DNA from: Corbicula japonica
Taxonomy: Eukaryota; Mollusca; Bivalvia; Venerida; Cyrenidae
DNA: 64,000 nucleotides
Assembly (NCBI GenBank): GCA_038501625.1
Contig: JAZAYU010000114.1
Location: 186,001-250,000 of the forward strand
Direction: 5' to 3'
The notes beneath the pieces were generated by a model, which was given only the letters and a program-made list of their open reading frames with translations, made no database searches and was not told where the DNA came from. Numbering within the stretch: position 1 is the stretch's first letter; every line of letters begins with the position of its first letter. Both the position numbers and the translations under genes were made by a program. Below, one piece after another: positions 33,923-45,365 of the stretch.

Positions 33923-34207
33923 TGGATGGAAAGAGAGCTTGATCGTTCATTTGAAAATGTCTATCCTATGTCTATACCAAAAAATGCGTTAAATAAAGTT
34001 GACTGGCGTTCTCAACTAACTTATTCTCAGGGCACTGGGCACTGTCATTTTTTTAAATCAAATATTTACATGTATAAGCCGCCCTGTTCTAAATTTGCCA
34101 GTTGTTCCATTATTGTTCTTATGGCTACGGGTTTCTACAACGGTCGAAAGACCTATTGCTTTTGTAAAAAAAAATGCATGTTAGGAACTGCTACAACCAG
34201 AAAATAA
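33923..34207 (+). pseudogene. Possible coding exon of unknown function
   Basis: An AG at 33921-33922 after gttcgcagatgtc is followed by a frame beginning WMERELDRSFENVYPMSIPK and reaching a TAA at 34205. The first ~35 residues have a balanced protein-like composition. The rest is Cys/Lys-rich and looks non-coding, so a true exon would end earlier. I recognise no family. Confidence 0.2.
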
Positions 34208-34690
34208 GAGAATAATAAGCCACTGGGGATTTTTTGTATATATATACACCGGTATGGACTGTATCCCGCATTGGTGAAATGCAGATATTATCATGTCAGT
34301 CTTGGAGGCAAGTAAATCGTGGGCCTTCATAAGCCAATGTGCATGTATTGGCTTAATGTTTGTAGTTCTTAGGTCAAATTTTCAGCACATTATGTTTAAA
34401 ACACGTCGAAAATGGCAAGCGCAGTTTGATTACACCTGCAACGTAAACAGGTAAAAACTGCGGTCAGATTTCACACCTGGTTATCGGTAATAATGGAGTA
34501 ATCTGTTAAAAGGGCAAACAATTCATTGATGGTTGCTAATTGACTATCCATGCTTTGGGAAGACTACTTTCAGTCTCTACCATGCAATTTTTTGACAACC
34601 AAATAATTTTGAGTGAATATAACGACGTGTAATTTTTATGAATTTCATGAAATCAATTTATCGCGAACATTTCCGCACGCGAAACGCCGG
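34208..34690. other. Non-coding, nothing recognised
   Basis: No gene or family seen between the possible exon and the minus-strand LINE-3. Confidence 0.4.
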
Positions 34691-34691
34691 C

Positions 34692-36194
34692 AAAACAGAA
34701 CAGAACAGAACATATCTTTTATTTCACCCAGGTACTTTGCATGTACAACATGGGGATATAACAAAATTCAATATACTGAAACAATAATTAGGTTTCAGGT
34801 CAAGATACAAACAAACAGACAAAAATCACATATACACACAGAAAAGCAACAATAACGAAACAAAAATAACAAACAAACAATTGAAAATGATAATATGAAG
34901 AAGAATGGTTGAGCAGACATGTGGGGTAGCGATCCGTATACTTACTTTAATATTAACATTGATGACAATTGACATTGGATTAAGACAATAACAACTTTTA
35001 GAAACATGCCAGGGGGAAAGTACGTAATCAACATCATTACCCAGTCATTGCAGTGGTAAATTATTTAGATAGGATGGTAACTTAGTAATGGACCATGCAA
35101 TTGATTTTCTTACATTAGTAGATAAAAAAAGTAGATCCAGAAAAAAAAATAAAAGGAAACAGCGCTGCTCTAAGTGTTTACAATACATGTCACAATTGCT
35201 TATAATCACGTGGTAAAATAAATGTGTGAATGAAAAAAAATACATTCAATGGAGTTAGTGAGCAGGTTTGGATGCGTTTCTTACTATGTTACACAATTTT
35301 AAATATGAGTTGTCATAGAAGAAATTTAATTATTTTGAACATACTTTTATATGTAAGTAAAAAACTTGCCCTGCCCCTGAGCTGGTACTTGTCGAAACGA
35401 AACACAAGGTACCAACGGGGCTGACAAGATATAGTTTATATAATAAGAACAAAAAGAAAAAACTTAGCAGGACATGCGACGTATACAATTGAAATTTACC
35501 TGTCAAAGCAGCAGTGGTACATATCCGCACCTGAGAGCATTCATTTTATGCAAATGAGCTATAAATACATTTCGGCCAATCAGTGACTTCCACTACTCAA
35601 GTCAATGAAAGTAACCGTCAATGAAAAGCGTGGAAAGCATGTGACCACGATTTTTACAATAATAATAACGACAGTCTGACGTATTGTTACAACAAGATTT
35701 TAAGACATGTGGAGAGCCGGGAGAACACAGTTTACGGGTAAGTACATTGTCTTTTTTGGAAAAAAAGAAATGTTTTACCACTTATTATGTATTCATTAGG
35801 TTTAACAAACATGAGTAAATGCAAATAATACAATTTACACACAAAAGCAATTAAATACATAACATCACATTTTGTTTAGAGGTATGTAAAGACAAGTGGG
35901 GAGGCATTGGTTCCATATTGGTAGATTAGAATTTTTTCATTATAACATTTACGAATTTGCACACGTTTTTCAGTATGTTTAAAGAAGTCGACGCTAAAAG
36001 TGTTTTTAAAGAGAGATCATGATTTCTTATGTTTAGTGAACCTAGATATTCGGCTCTTTCACGGTTAAAAAAAGTGCATTCAAGAAGATAATGTTTCTCG
36101 CAACCAACTGGTTGGACAGTTCTATTATTGCACAGTGTGCATATTCTATCAACAAAAGGGGTTCCGTCGTAACGACCGGAAAACGCGAACTTTT
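34692..36194 (-). mobile_element. LINE-3: 5'-truncated LINE with pentanucleotide tail
   Basis: Read on the minus strand, an ORF2 C terminus is followed by a long T-rich 3' UTR and the tail 'gggtgaaataaaagatatgt' with three copies of tctgt/gttct at 34713-34692. Short tandem tails of this kind are usual for non-LTR elements in invertebrates. The long 3' UTR (~1.2 kb) may contain another insertion, for example the imperfect inverted repeat around 35370-35421 (gcccc...ggggc). The small open frames inside it are not genes. Confidence 0.75.
35926..36194 (-). pseudogene. LINE-3 ORF2 C-terminal fragment
   Basis: The minus-strand frame reads KFAFSGRYDGTPFVDRICTL, then CNN, then EKHYLLECTFFNRERAEYLG and a hydrophobic tail, to a stop at 35928-35926. 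The spaced C..C...H....C arrangement is the same type of C-terminal Cys/His segment as in LINE-1 (RHCNHC...EFHYLFNC). It is truncated upstream by an in-frame stop and loss of similarity near 36.2 kb. Confidence 0.75.
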
Positions 36195-36317
36195 ACGCCA
36201 GCGAAAATATCCACTTATACAGTAACCTTGGTCATGTTGAAGTTATTGAACAAAATCCGAAACTCTAATGGCTGAGATATTGAAACCATCCATCTTTTAA
36301 CTGGACATCTATTGGAA

Positions 36318-36478
36318 TGGATTAAATTGAACTGTTGAGTTGCGCTTAACCGGGGTGGGAAGTTATATATGCATCTTCGTTACTGCCAAAGAACAGGCTC
36401 AATCAAACCGAGCCGGCAATGTTTTAATATTGGCCGTGTTTGTTGGCTTTCAAAGTTTCCGTTTCATTTATTTATTGG
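36318..36478 (+). repeat. R1 family, short copy
   Basis: Contains gagttgcgcttaaccgggg, ggctcaatcaaaccgagcc and ggctttcaaagtttcc, in the same order as the right-hand end of the long R1 copies at 44 and 48.6 kb. Confidence 0.8.
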
Positions 36479-36561
36479 GCAAACATTTGTTTTTGCTCTA
36501 GAAATATGAACTGTTTTATATTTATAGTTAAACGACATATTATTAAAACTTGGATGCCAAA

Positions 36562-36725
36562 TAGATTCAGATTCCAGATTCAATAGTTTATTGTGATGTA
36601 GGCCTCCGGCCCATACACAAGCACATCAATACAACATGATATAGCTATTTCAGTACAATGCCAAATAATTCTACAAAACAAGAATCAGATGAAATCAGAT
36701 AAAATAACAGTATTTCCCGTTTCAG
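36562..36725 (-). repeat. Retroelement 3' end (LINE/SINE) with gattc-type tail
   Basis: The minus strand reads gtatgggccggaggcctaca, tcacaataaactattgaatc, then tggaatctgaatct. A G+C-rich ggccggaggcc word followed by aataaa and a short tandem tail is characteristic of a retroposon 3' end. The upstream limit is uncertain and may reach ~36.9 kb. Confidence 0.6.
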
Positions 36726-38523
36726 TAATCCCCAAGTTGTTAAGATGATCAATTAGATTCAATTGACACTTGTTTAAGCAAGCCACAAAGGAAATTAATA
36801 TTGGCATTGTTCTTACGTCTTATTGTGTGAGAGTTCAGATGCAAATGAGAGATCTAACGGAAAAATAATCTCTTCTAGGTTTTCCATCACCAGTATATCT
36901 CGCTGAAATAATGAATGTTTAGTCACGATTCAACTTTATCATTCTAACCAGTTTTTTTACAATATATCAAGCTGCATTTTGGACAGAGTTATATACTGTT
37001 ACATTCGGAAGCGTCTCTTCATCGTCATACAGCTTCGTTGATTTACCGTCGAAAGTTGACATACAAGATTTGTTTGACCTCCTCATCGATCATTTTGAAT
37101 CAGACAATACTTTTTATTTGCTATGAAAATCTTAATGACAGTTTCTTTACAGAAACGTATATTTTTTAAACTTTAAACATTAAATACATTTTGCAATCGA
37201 TCCGATAGTTTTTTTTGTTTTGACTTGTGTGCATAAAACTCCATAATGAAGAAGAACTATGCAAATAGATGTGTGGATGTAGTCGTAGCTATTAAAAGAC
37301 ATCACTGTGACAGTTCTTTTAAACACTGTCTTGACATAGAAAAAAATAAAAGGGGGAACTTTTAAAGAGACCGAACACAAAACAATTTTGATAATGCACA
37401 AAAGTTATTACCGAGACCAGTGTTCTTTAAAGTTTAATTTAAACGCTAAAATACGTTCGAGGAACGTTTTACTTAAGTTCTTATAACGTGTCAAGCGTTC
37501 ATCTAACGTTAATCAGCCGTTACTCTAGCGTTATTTGATTGTTACTTTTGTATAAATCGTTTGTTTTGCAGTGAACGCACTGGTAGCTGAATATGTCAAA
37601 CAGCGATCCGTTGCGTTACGTCGATGGGTAAAGCTTTCTTTGTGATAATTTGTAACATGGACATGTATATACGGTTTAAAAGAAATTCATACATTTTGCT
37701 TATTTTCGGTGTTGCTCTTTGAAAAGATACACGGGAATGGTGAGTTAATATGTAAGTTAGTTTTTGTATGTCCTCTATGCGACATTTTTTACTTGTCAAA
37801 AATTGCTGTCATTATTGTGTTTAATTACTATCATGTGTTTCCTACAAATCCGTGTTTATTTGCAAAAGATATAATAATCAAAGAAAGTAACTTTCGAGAT
37901 ATAACTCATACTCGTTTCTTATTAATACGACCGAGTTTTATAGGCAATTTTAGTAGGAATAGAGGTATAAAAGCAAATGAAAAGTATTTACTGTCCAAAA
38001 AAAAAGTTTTGATAGCGTTTTCAAAAGCTGAAAGATGAAGCAACGTGATTAAAATTTATAGGCCACATGTACACTTGTGTTTATCATAAATTTGCTGTAA
38101 AAAGGACACATTCATAAAGAAACACACGCTTAAAAACTGCAAATTAGTCACCTGTTTGCTTTACTACACATAACAATTTGTAAGGTTTACAGCTTAGATT
38201 TCTCGAAATACTCTAGACTTATTTATATGCACAGTTATAAATTTACGTTACCACAAACCTGTGCGAAGCGTAAGCAATTACTCACAACGAAACCATGACC
38301 TGTTTTCGTAACACATGCTCAACATGCTCGTCTAACGTTGAAAAATCGTTCGCCGCTCGCCAGTGGCACAATAGCACACGCTTATGGTTTTTCAGGGGTA
38401 ACTTACTTGGTCCATGTTACACGAATTTTCTGATACCTAGTGAGAGTCAAAAAAGTCCAAGTTTTGACACCCAGACCACCACGAAGACCGCTTTTCTTTC
38501 TGTAAACCAGTCATAGTGATGGG
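36726..38523. other. Non-coding, nothing recognised
   Basis: No gene supported. Frames at 37709-38038 and elsewhere lack motifs and have poly-K ends from A runs. Confidence 0.4.
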
Positions 38524-38624
38524 TACCCGCAAACTTCGAACCTCGAACCACCCGGGACAAAAAATATCCGGGAAATTAGGGTGGTTCGTGCGAACCCCCC
38601 GAACCCCCTTTGCATCCGCCACTG
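38524..38624 (-). repeat. Transposon-terminus-like G-rich sequence
   Basis: The minus strand begins CAGTGGCGGATGCAAAGG and continues with ggttcggggggttcg. A CAGTGGCGGAT start followed by a G run is typical of DNA-transposon termini seen in many invertebrates. Just inside is a perfect 10-bp hairpin (CGAACCACCC / GGGTGGTTCG). A possible partner end CAGTGGCACAATAG at 38361 is too weak to close the element. Confidence 0.35.
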
Positions 38625-39857
38625 TAAGAATTAGTTGAATAGTTATTGGATACCGGTTTTACCAACTACAATGAATGCCTCCATCATGTATAGCGTTATT
38701 TTACAACTACAACTAACGAGTTTTATCATTATTGGTTATCGTCATTTTACATGATCATTCAATGTATGAGTTTCAATGTATGAGTTTCGTCATTTGTTGA
38801 ATACCGTTTTTAACATTCAATTAAGTCGATTTCAAGTCGCTTTTAATCGAACGGCTATTACACCGAAGAACATTCGCTCATTAAAGACATAATTAAATCC
38901 GTATCAACATTGTTTGGCGACGAAGCATCGTCGAATAATATACTGACTCTGAATGCCCATTGAATAAACTTTTGATTACTTTATGTGAATAATAGACAGT
39001 GATTTGCCAAGATGATATCATTAGTCAATATAACGCGAACCTGCCAGCAGACAATTATTATTGTCCAGCCAACGTACTACATGTAGCATGGTACTCCATT
39101 ATGCATGTTTGTTTAACGTGAAAGGTTACTGTAGCAGTAATTTGTCTCCTGGCTATTCTGATGGCAACTTCAGAAGCTCTTTCAAATCATTATTGATTAA
39201 CATTGAATAACGTAGGAAATAAATATAAATGAACACATTTTTCATAAAAGTCAATTATTTTTAGCAAAAATTACAAAATGATAGACTTATCTGATACATG
39301 TATGATAATGCTTTAAATCTCTGAGAACGGTTTTTATACCTTAAATATATACTACATATCACAAAACCCACACAGATACGACGATATTTGCAGTTCTTTT
39401 GTTCTGTCGGTTCTTGTTTGCAACGTCGCATAAACAAACATCTATCACTAAACACTAGATGGAAATTTTATAGAAAAGTTCAAAATACTTGAAGTATTGT
39501 GTGCATACGTTTAGCTGCGGAGTAGTCTGCACACTATATTCAATAACATATATTTAATTTTAGAATATTTTCCGTATCATCGTAATATCAGCTTTAAGTT
39601 ATTTTAAAGATATTTAATTGTATAATACATTGGATGTAAAGCACATAAATATATTTTTAAATCAGTCTGCAGTAAAAATTTTCAAAAAAAATGATTGTTC
39701 GTTAAAAGAAAAAGATTTAGAGACTCGAATATTGGTCAACAGAGACAATAGCATATGGTACGTGTCACGGTTGAAGGTGTCCTCGTGAAGTGAGGTAATT
39801 GAAATGAAATCATAAAGGTGAACACACCACACTGCTTATTATGCATTTTGCGTTAAA
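38625..39857. other. Non-coding, nothing recognised
   Basis: AT-rich. There is a small 15-bp tandem (tcaatgtatgagttt twice near 38758). No gene or family supported. Confidence 0.4.
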
Positions 39858-40335
39858 AAGTAACAATCTAGAGCCTAAATGTACAAAGTAACAATCTAGA
39901 GCCTAAATGTACAAAGTAACAATCTAGAGCCTAAATGTACAAAGTAACAATCTAGAGCCTAAATGTACAAAGTAACAATCTAGAGCCTAAATGTACAAAG
40001 TAACAATCTAGAGCCTAAATGTACAAAGTAACAATCTAGAGCCTAAATGTACAAAGTAACAATCTAGAGCCTAAATGTACAAAGTAACAATCTAGAGCCT
40101 AAATGTACAAAGTAACAATCTAGAGCCTAAATGTACAAAGTAACAATCTAGAGCCTAAATGTACAAAGTAACAATCTAGAGCCTAAATGTACAAAGTAAC
40201 AATCTAGAGCCTAAATGTACAAAGTAACAATCTAGAGCCTAAATGTACAAAGTAACAATCTAGAGCCTAAATGTACAAAGTAACAATCTAGAGCCTAAAT
40301 GTACAAAGTAACAATCTAGAGCCTAAATGTACAAA
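39858..40335. repeat. 28-bp minisatellite, 17 essentially identical units
   Basis: The unit is aagtaacaatctagagccta followed by aatgtaca. The period is exactly 28 bp (for example gcct at 39901 and 39929) from 39858 to 40333, giving 17 units with no substitution that I can see. It is bounded by gttaa on the left and aacagaatc on the right. The absence of variants contrasts with the two older arrays in this window. The unit contains TCTAGA, as does the 33-bp array. There are no spacers, so it is not a CRISPR. Confidence 0.97.
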
Positions 40336-41339
40336 CAGAATCACATATTTTAATGAAAAATAGATAATTGTGAATTTAAATGTCAAAAATATATCACCAA
40401 GAAATCAATATCTTCTATGACGTGCCCAACGTTGTCAGCAAACGTAATGCTGTAAAATATGGCACCAATGTTACGTGATTATTGTAAATTCCATTTGACA
40501 AACGCAAAATGTTAAACTTACGTGACGGTCTAAGATTTACCCATTGTTTGTTTACCGTATTTCTGAGTGTGTGCTTAAAATAAAGATAACTTCCCAGTCT
40601 CTATCATTGGGTTTTGTTTGTTGTTCATCAACCAGACACAAACATCAATACTTACCAGAAATCAGTAGACGTGATCTGAACAATGTGGCAGCTGTCGAGG
40701 TCAGCTATATCAATATAGGTTCGTAGCTTTGAACAATTTTAATGGACTGCTGCTTTCGTCTTTGCACTTTCATCGATCAAAAAAGAAAAATATCAAAATC
40801 TTCATAGCGGCAGTGCAGTTTTTAATTGCATTGAACCTGTTTTCAAAACGTTCGCACTCGGAATATTATGTGCACATGGGTAGCAAAAGTGAACATAAAA
40901 ATGATATTCTACTGGAATACTACTTTATTTCGCCGATAAAATTCTATAAAGCATAAAATAAATTTTGGTATAACCAGTTTCCAGCATTTTGACGGCAATT
41001 TTGCGGTCTTCAGTCGTTAAATGTTTCATAGTTATCGCAATTTTACCAATAATAATTAACATTCTCTCTAATATCACATCGTATATTCAATAACACATTA
41101 GTAATGTAGCAGCTTTTAACTGTCTAACAAACAATTAACAAGTGCATTAACGCTCATTTGTATAAAATCTACAACGAACATTTCCTTTCAAAGCTACTGA
41201 AATATCAAGGAATAAAAGCTTAATTCAGGCTGTTGTGTAATTTAATGGTTTAATCAGTGAAATCTTTGTCATGCCTTCCCTGGAAAAATGTTATGCAAAA
41301 TGATAAGATAAAAGCTAGGAGGAAATAGCACCAAAACAC
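40336..41339. other. Non-coding; possible R5 fragment
   Basis: At about 40775-40820, aaaaaagaaaaatatcaaaa followed by tcttcatagcggcagtgcag resembles the inner part of the R5 left arm, so an old R5 fragment may lie here. Open frames at 40544-40726 and 40729-40956 show no motif. Confidence 0.3.
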
Positions 41340-42060
41340 ATCAAACAATTCTAGAACAATGACGACAATGCCATTTGGCCTGCAACTGTGGCCTTGTCAT
41401 TAGGGATAGGAACCTGGAGTTTGGACATGAAACTCTGGCTCACTGAGATAAACAGTCAGGCCAAATACAAACAATATTGCTCTATGGATTTCAAAGTTAT
41501 TGGCTGGACAAGCTCTGACCTACTCTTGACCCCCGTGACCTTCACAATCAAGATGGGAATCTAAGGTTTTCGTATGATACGCCGTTTCACTGAGGTAATT
41601 ATTCATGCTAAATGTAATAAGATTGCTGAATGCTTGTCAAAGTTGTAGTCCGGACAAGATCTGAAATGACATTTGACCCCTTATTTTGACGTTAGCCTTT
41701 CGGATGAGAACAAGGGTTTAAGTGACATACTCCGTCTCAATGAGGTATATAAACAACATTGCTCAAAGCAAAGTTGTTGTCTAGCCAGGCTCTAAAATGA
41801 CTTTAGAACCATTACACTAACCTCGACATTTGAGATCGGAACATTGGGATCGCTGTCGTCACCCTGTCTAATTGCATTTAAAATTCATGCAAAATATAAA
41901 CAAGACTGATCAGTTCATATCAAAGTTATGGGCCAAGAAAAGACCTTAGCCTTACTGCGACCTTGACCTTTATTATGGAAACCTTGGGTTTTCACGCCAC
42001 ACTCATTCTTACTGATGTAAACATTCATGCCAGTAAAAATAAAATAACTTAATCCATGTC
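41340..42060 (+). repeat. Degenerate tandem repeat related to the 1-650 family
   Basis: The word aaagtt(a/g)t introduces similar segments at 41493, 41639, 41770 and 41932 (spacing 146, 131, 162 bp). Each is followed by a 'ggacaag.tctga' or degenerate equivalent and a 'ttgacc/ccttgacc' piece. Wording and period match the left-edge repeat, but divergence is much greater. Confidence 0.6.
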
Positions 42061-42424
42061 GAAGAAATGGTGACAAAAACTATCTTTAAACAGACATATA
42101 TTTTACAATCCGTTAAAATGACAGCAATTTTCGAAAACCGATATACATCCTAATAACACGCTTAGATATCATCAGAAACGACTTAATGGTCGTTCAGTTT
42201 GAATTAACTGTAATTAGTTGGTAAATGATCTGGCAGGCTTTGTTTTCTAAATAAGGCTATCCCTTCCCCACGCCGCATAACCCCGAGAGCAGCTCAATAT
42301 TTACATAAATGAACATTTACAAGCCAAGATGAAATCGTTTTAAGGGAAAAATCACGTTTCGTAGAACGCCTGACAAGATGATTGTCTGATATACAAGCAG
42401 TGAGGAATGCATTTCAGGAGCAGC
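42061..42424. other. Non-coding, nothing recognised
   Basis: No gene supported. It contains the ttttctaaataaggctat word shared with ~27.26 kb. Confidence 0.35.
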
Positions 42425-42560
42425 TACAGTAAGAAAACACACCTTTCCACACAGCCAAAAAAAAGATGGGGAAATTGAGCCTTAGTTTTAAAAAAGTACA
42501 CTACAAACAATTGACGAAAACAATAATCTGACGGGTAACCGGCTTAACAAATCAGCGGCT
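42425..42560 (+). repeat. R2 family, diverged copy
   Basis: Shows acacacctttccacacagcc, aaacaattgacgaaaa and gggtaaccggctt, in the R2 order, but with many differences. Confidence 0.5.
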
Positions 42561-42588
42561 GAACAGTCTTCCAGTACGGTTCTAGTGT

Positions 42589-42662
42589 GCAACAACCTTC
42601 TCTTGTTACTATGCAACAACCTTCTCTTGTTACTATGCAACAACCTTCTCTTGTTACTAGAG
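42589..42662 (+). repeat. 24-bp tandem repeat, 3 units
   Basis: Three consecutive units of caaccttctcttgttactat plus gcaa, identical. The multiple-of-three unit produces repetitive 8-residue frames on both strands (for example MQQPSLVT). These are not considered a gene. Confidence 0.92.
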
Positions 42663-44029
42663 GTTCTCATAAAAACAGCATGCAAAAGTTGTCTTGTAAA
42701 ATTAGCTTCAGCCCATCCATCAACAAATTTGCAAGCGGCATGTTGTTGGTACTCGATGACCTTACTGAAACACAATACCTGGAGTTAATAATCAGAACGC
42801 GAAAAAAGAGTACCTGGCCGAACTTCTACGTTCTTTTCCAAGATTTCCCATAAAATCTTTAATAAATTCTTTAAGTAAATATCAATTTGTCCATAAAGAG
42901 CTGAAGTGTGTTAGGTATGTGAAATCTAAATTTCATTAAAATTGTTTTTTCTGAGTTTTAAACTTATTGTAGCTAAAGTATCACGATGTCACATAGATCA
43001 CATGAATGTTAAATGCTTTTCAAAAAAAACAAAATAAAGAGAAATATATTACAGTAATATCTAAAAGACTTTCAGTGTGAGTCTAAACTTCTTATACTTC
43101 CAATTTTATCATCAATTACTTCCACAGTAAATAATAAGCACAATATTGTCTTAGAATATTATTCACTAAGCAATAAAAGAAAAGTGCAGCAACAACATGC
43201 TATGTACAGATGCAACATACTTCTCTTTTATTTCGACTTTTTCGTGACATTTAACATTTATGTGGTCTAGGAATGATACATCAAGCTACAAGAATCTTTT
43301 AAGTCAGAAAAACAAACTCACTTTTATTAATTTCAAATTAGGATTTCACACACCTAACCCACAAGCACTTCCATGAAAACTGATAGCACCTTCAAGCCCA
43401 GTCACCGTCAATCATTTAAACAATCGGATTAGCAAAGCGATCAACATTCAAGTGTTCAGAGAGCTGTAGAATAGCATGCTGGTTCTCTTTCAACATACAA
43501 ATGCTTGTGATAATGAATCAAATCTCCATAAAACATTGGTTTAGAAATGTTTTCAGCAATGTTGATTTAATTCTGTCTGCATGCTGCGCTTCGTAACCAT
43601 GATGTTTATCTTATTAAAATGAAATAACAAAAATAGTATTTATTCAGCAATGTTTGGTTAGCAACATACACAGTTAATTATTAGCGACGAACAAATGAGT
43701 CTTTTTGAACAACTCTTTTACTACCTGGCTGGCAATACCGACTATCTATAACGTCCACGTACTACATATATTCGTGTTTTTTAACAAAATAAAATGTCGA
43801 CATATATGTACGGGACAGACATCTGCTTGAAACGTGGGAAACATAGATCAAGACTTTTTGGAATTTTGTTTATTAATTAAGAGGTGCTTCCGAAACTCAC
43901 GAGTGTTATGAAGTATTTTAAATACGGAAAAAGTCTACCATCAATTAAATCAACACTTTCTCTTATAAGCAGTCCCGTGCTGTAAAAGTCTCCCCGTACA
44001 TTCAATCAGTGCTGTTATCAGTTAAGTCC
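42663..44029. other. Non-coding, nothing recognised
   Basis: AT-rich with no supported gene, RNA or repeat family. Confidence 0.4.
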
Positions 44030-44583
44030 TTTGAAAGTCGTTGAGCACGATACTTATGTACTATTTTGATAGTACTTCCAAAACTACTTTTGTTTTAATA
44101 TTTCGGCTAGTTTATGATAGGTGGTTTCAATTTCCCAGCCAATATAGATTTGGATATTGTCCAATAACCCCAAAGGATATACTTCCTGCTTTTTATATTT
44201 TGCCTTCGGCGTCGTCTGTGATATGCAGGATTTATATTCTAAGATCACCTGTCAAAATTTTATTCTGTTTAGTTCCTCCCATTGTTTTCTCGTTTAGGGC
44301 AATCCCATTCTTTTATCTGGGGACCATACGCCGCTGACCATGGAATGGTTTTAATCGGAAAATACATCATTGAAGGTTCCATGTTCACCGCCATATGCAT
44401 ACCATCGTTTGGGATGGATCGAAATTGTACTATTTATCGGTGTAATTACTGAGTTACGCTCAACCCGGGGCTAGGCGGCGTGGGCAGTAATATGCATTCC
44501 CATTACTGCCCATGAACAGGCTCAATCAAACCGAGTCTGCAGTATTTTCATATTCGGTGGCTTTCAAAGTTCCCTTTTCATCT
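44030..44583 (+). mobile_element. R1 element, long copy
   Basis: It aligns end to end with 48644-49189. Shared words include cccagccaatatagatt, gtctgtgatatgcaggattt, ccattgttttctcgtttagg and ggctcaatcaaaccgag, ending cttttcatcta. The termini are not inverted repeats. tttgaaa on the left (near 44031) and tttgaaa on the right (44584) might be a target-site duplication. The 98-aa open frame is interrupted in the other copy, so the element is probably non-coding. Confidence 0.85.
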
Positions 44584-45294
44584 ATTTTGAAAAACGTTTA
44601 TTTCTTGTGGTAAAATTAAAATAAAATTGAATCAGTTATTAATAATAAATGTTCAGGTTATTCTTATTTAAGAGCCCTGACACTTTATAACTTCAAATTA
44701 TTATGAGATTATATAAAAATATGTATTATTTCGCACCACGGCTAAAACAATTTAATCAATCCGATTCGGAGAAAATAAGTTATATATTAAAGCGATGAAT
44801 TGCACGATATTTTGGTTTCTTCCATTTTTCAGTCTGTCGCGGAAGTAAGAGGATGAAGTTTCTTCAGATTATAAATCCTATGCACATCTATCAACCCACT
44901 TATTTCACAGTTCCCAATCACATTCAAGGACAAGTGAAGATTTATTTAATGCAACATTTGCTTAAGATCGATTGATTGCTCACAATTACGCAAGACAGAA
45001 AAAAATGGTGTTGGATCGTGTTAACTGAATCTTTTACGAAAAGGAGTAGAAAATGCAAGACAGTTCTAAGGCACCGAGATCAATCCTCATACTTAAGAAA
45101 AAGTGTCACATTGCAAAATAACCGCAAGTTGCAAAAGCGAGAGCAAGACGCAGAGTATTTCCTATTGCCATTGAGGGTATTTAGTGGATATCAATAGCTA
45201 ACGATGTCAAATAAGTATCTGTAACTTTATTAAAGGTCAAAGTACAAAGTAACAGTTACAATACGAACAATTATTCATTTATGTCTTTTAAATT
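44584..45294. other. Non-coding, nothing recognised
   Basis: No supported feature. The 73-codon frame at 44976-45197 is Arg/Lys-rich without motifs. Confidence 0.4.
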
Positions 45295-45365
45295 GAAATG
45301 GATGAAATAGATAAAAAGGGATCTTAGAAAGCAATTAAACGCGACCTATAGCATTATGGTGCGAA
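45295..45365 (-). repeat. R1 family, diverged terminal fragment
   Basis: gatgaaatagataaaaaggg followed by atcttagaaagcaattaaac resembles the R1 terminus 'atagatgaaaagggaacttt gaaagccatcgaac' with several changes. Confidence 0.4.

Noticed and set aside
35690..35750. Possible first exon (ATG, then acgGGTAAGT donor) at about 35708 on the plus strand
   Set aside because: It lies inside the 3' UTR of the minus-strand LINE-3 fragment; the coding stretch is only about ten codons, with no support downstream.
38361..38624. Complete DNA transposon between CAGTGGC at 38361 and 38624
   Set aside because: The two ends share only seven bases and no target-site duplication is visible; only the right terminus is kept as a low-confidence feature.
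39858..40335. CRISPR-like array of 28-bp repeats
   Set aside because: There are no spacers; units are directly tandem, and the surrounding sequence is eukaryotic.
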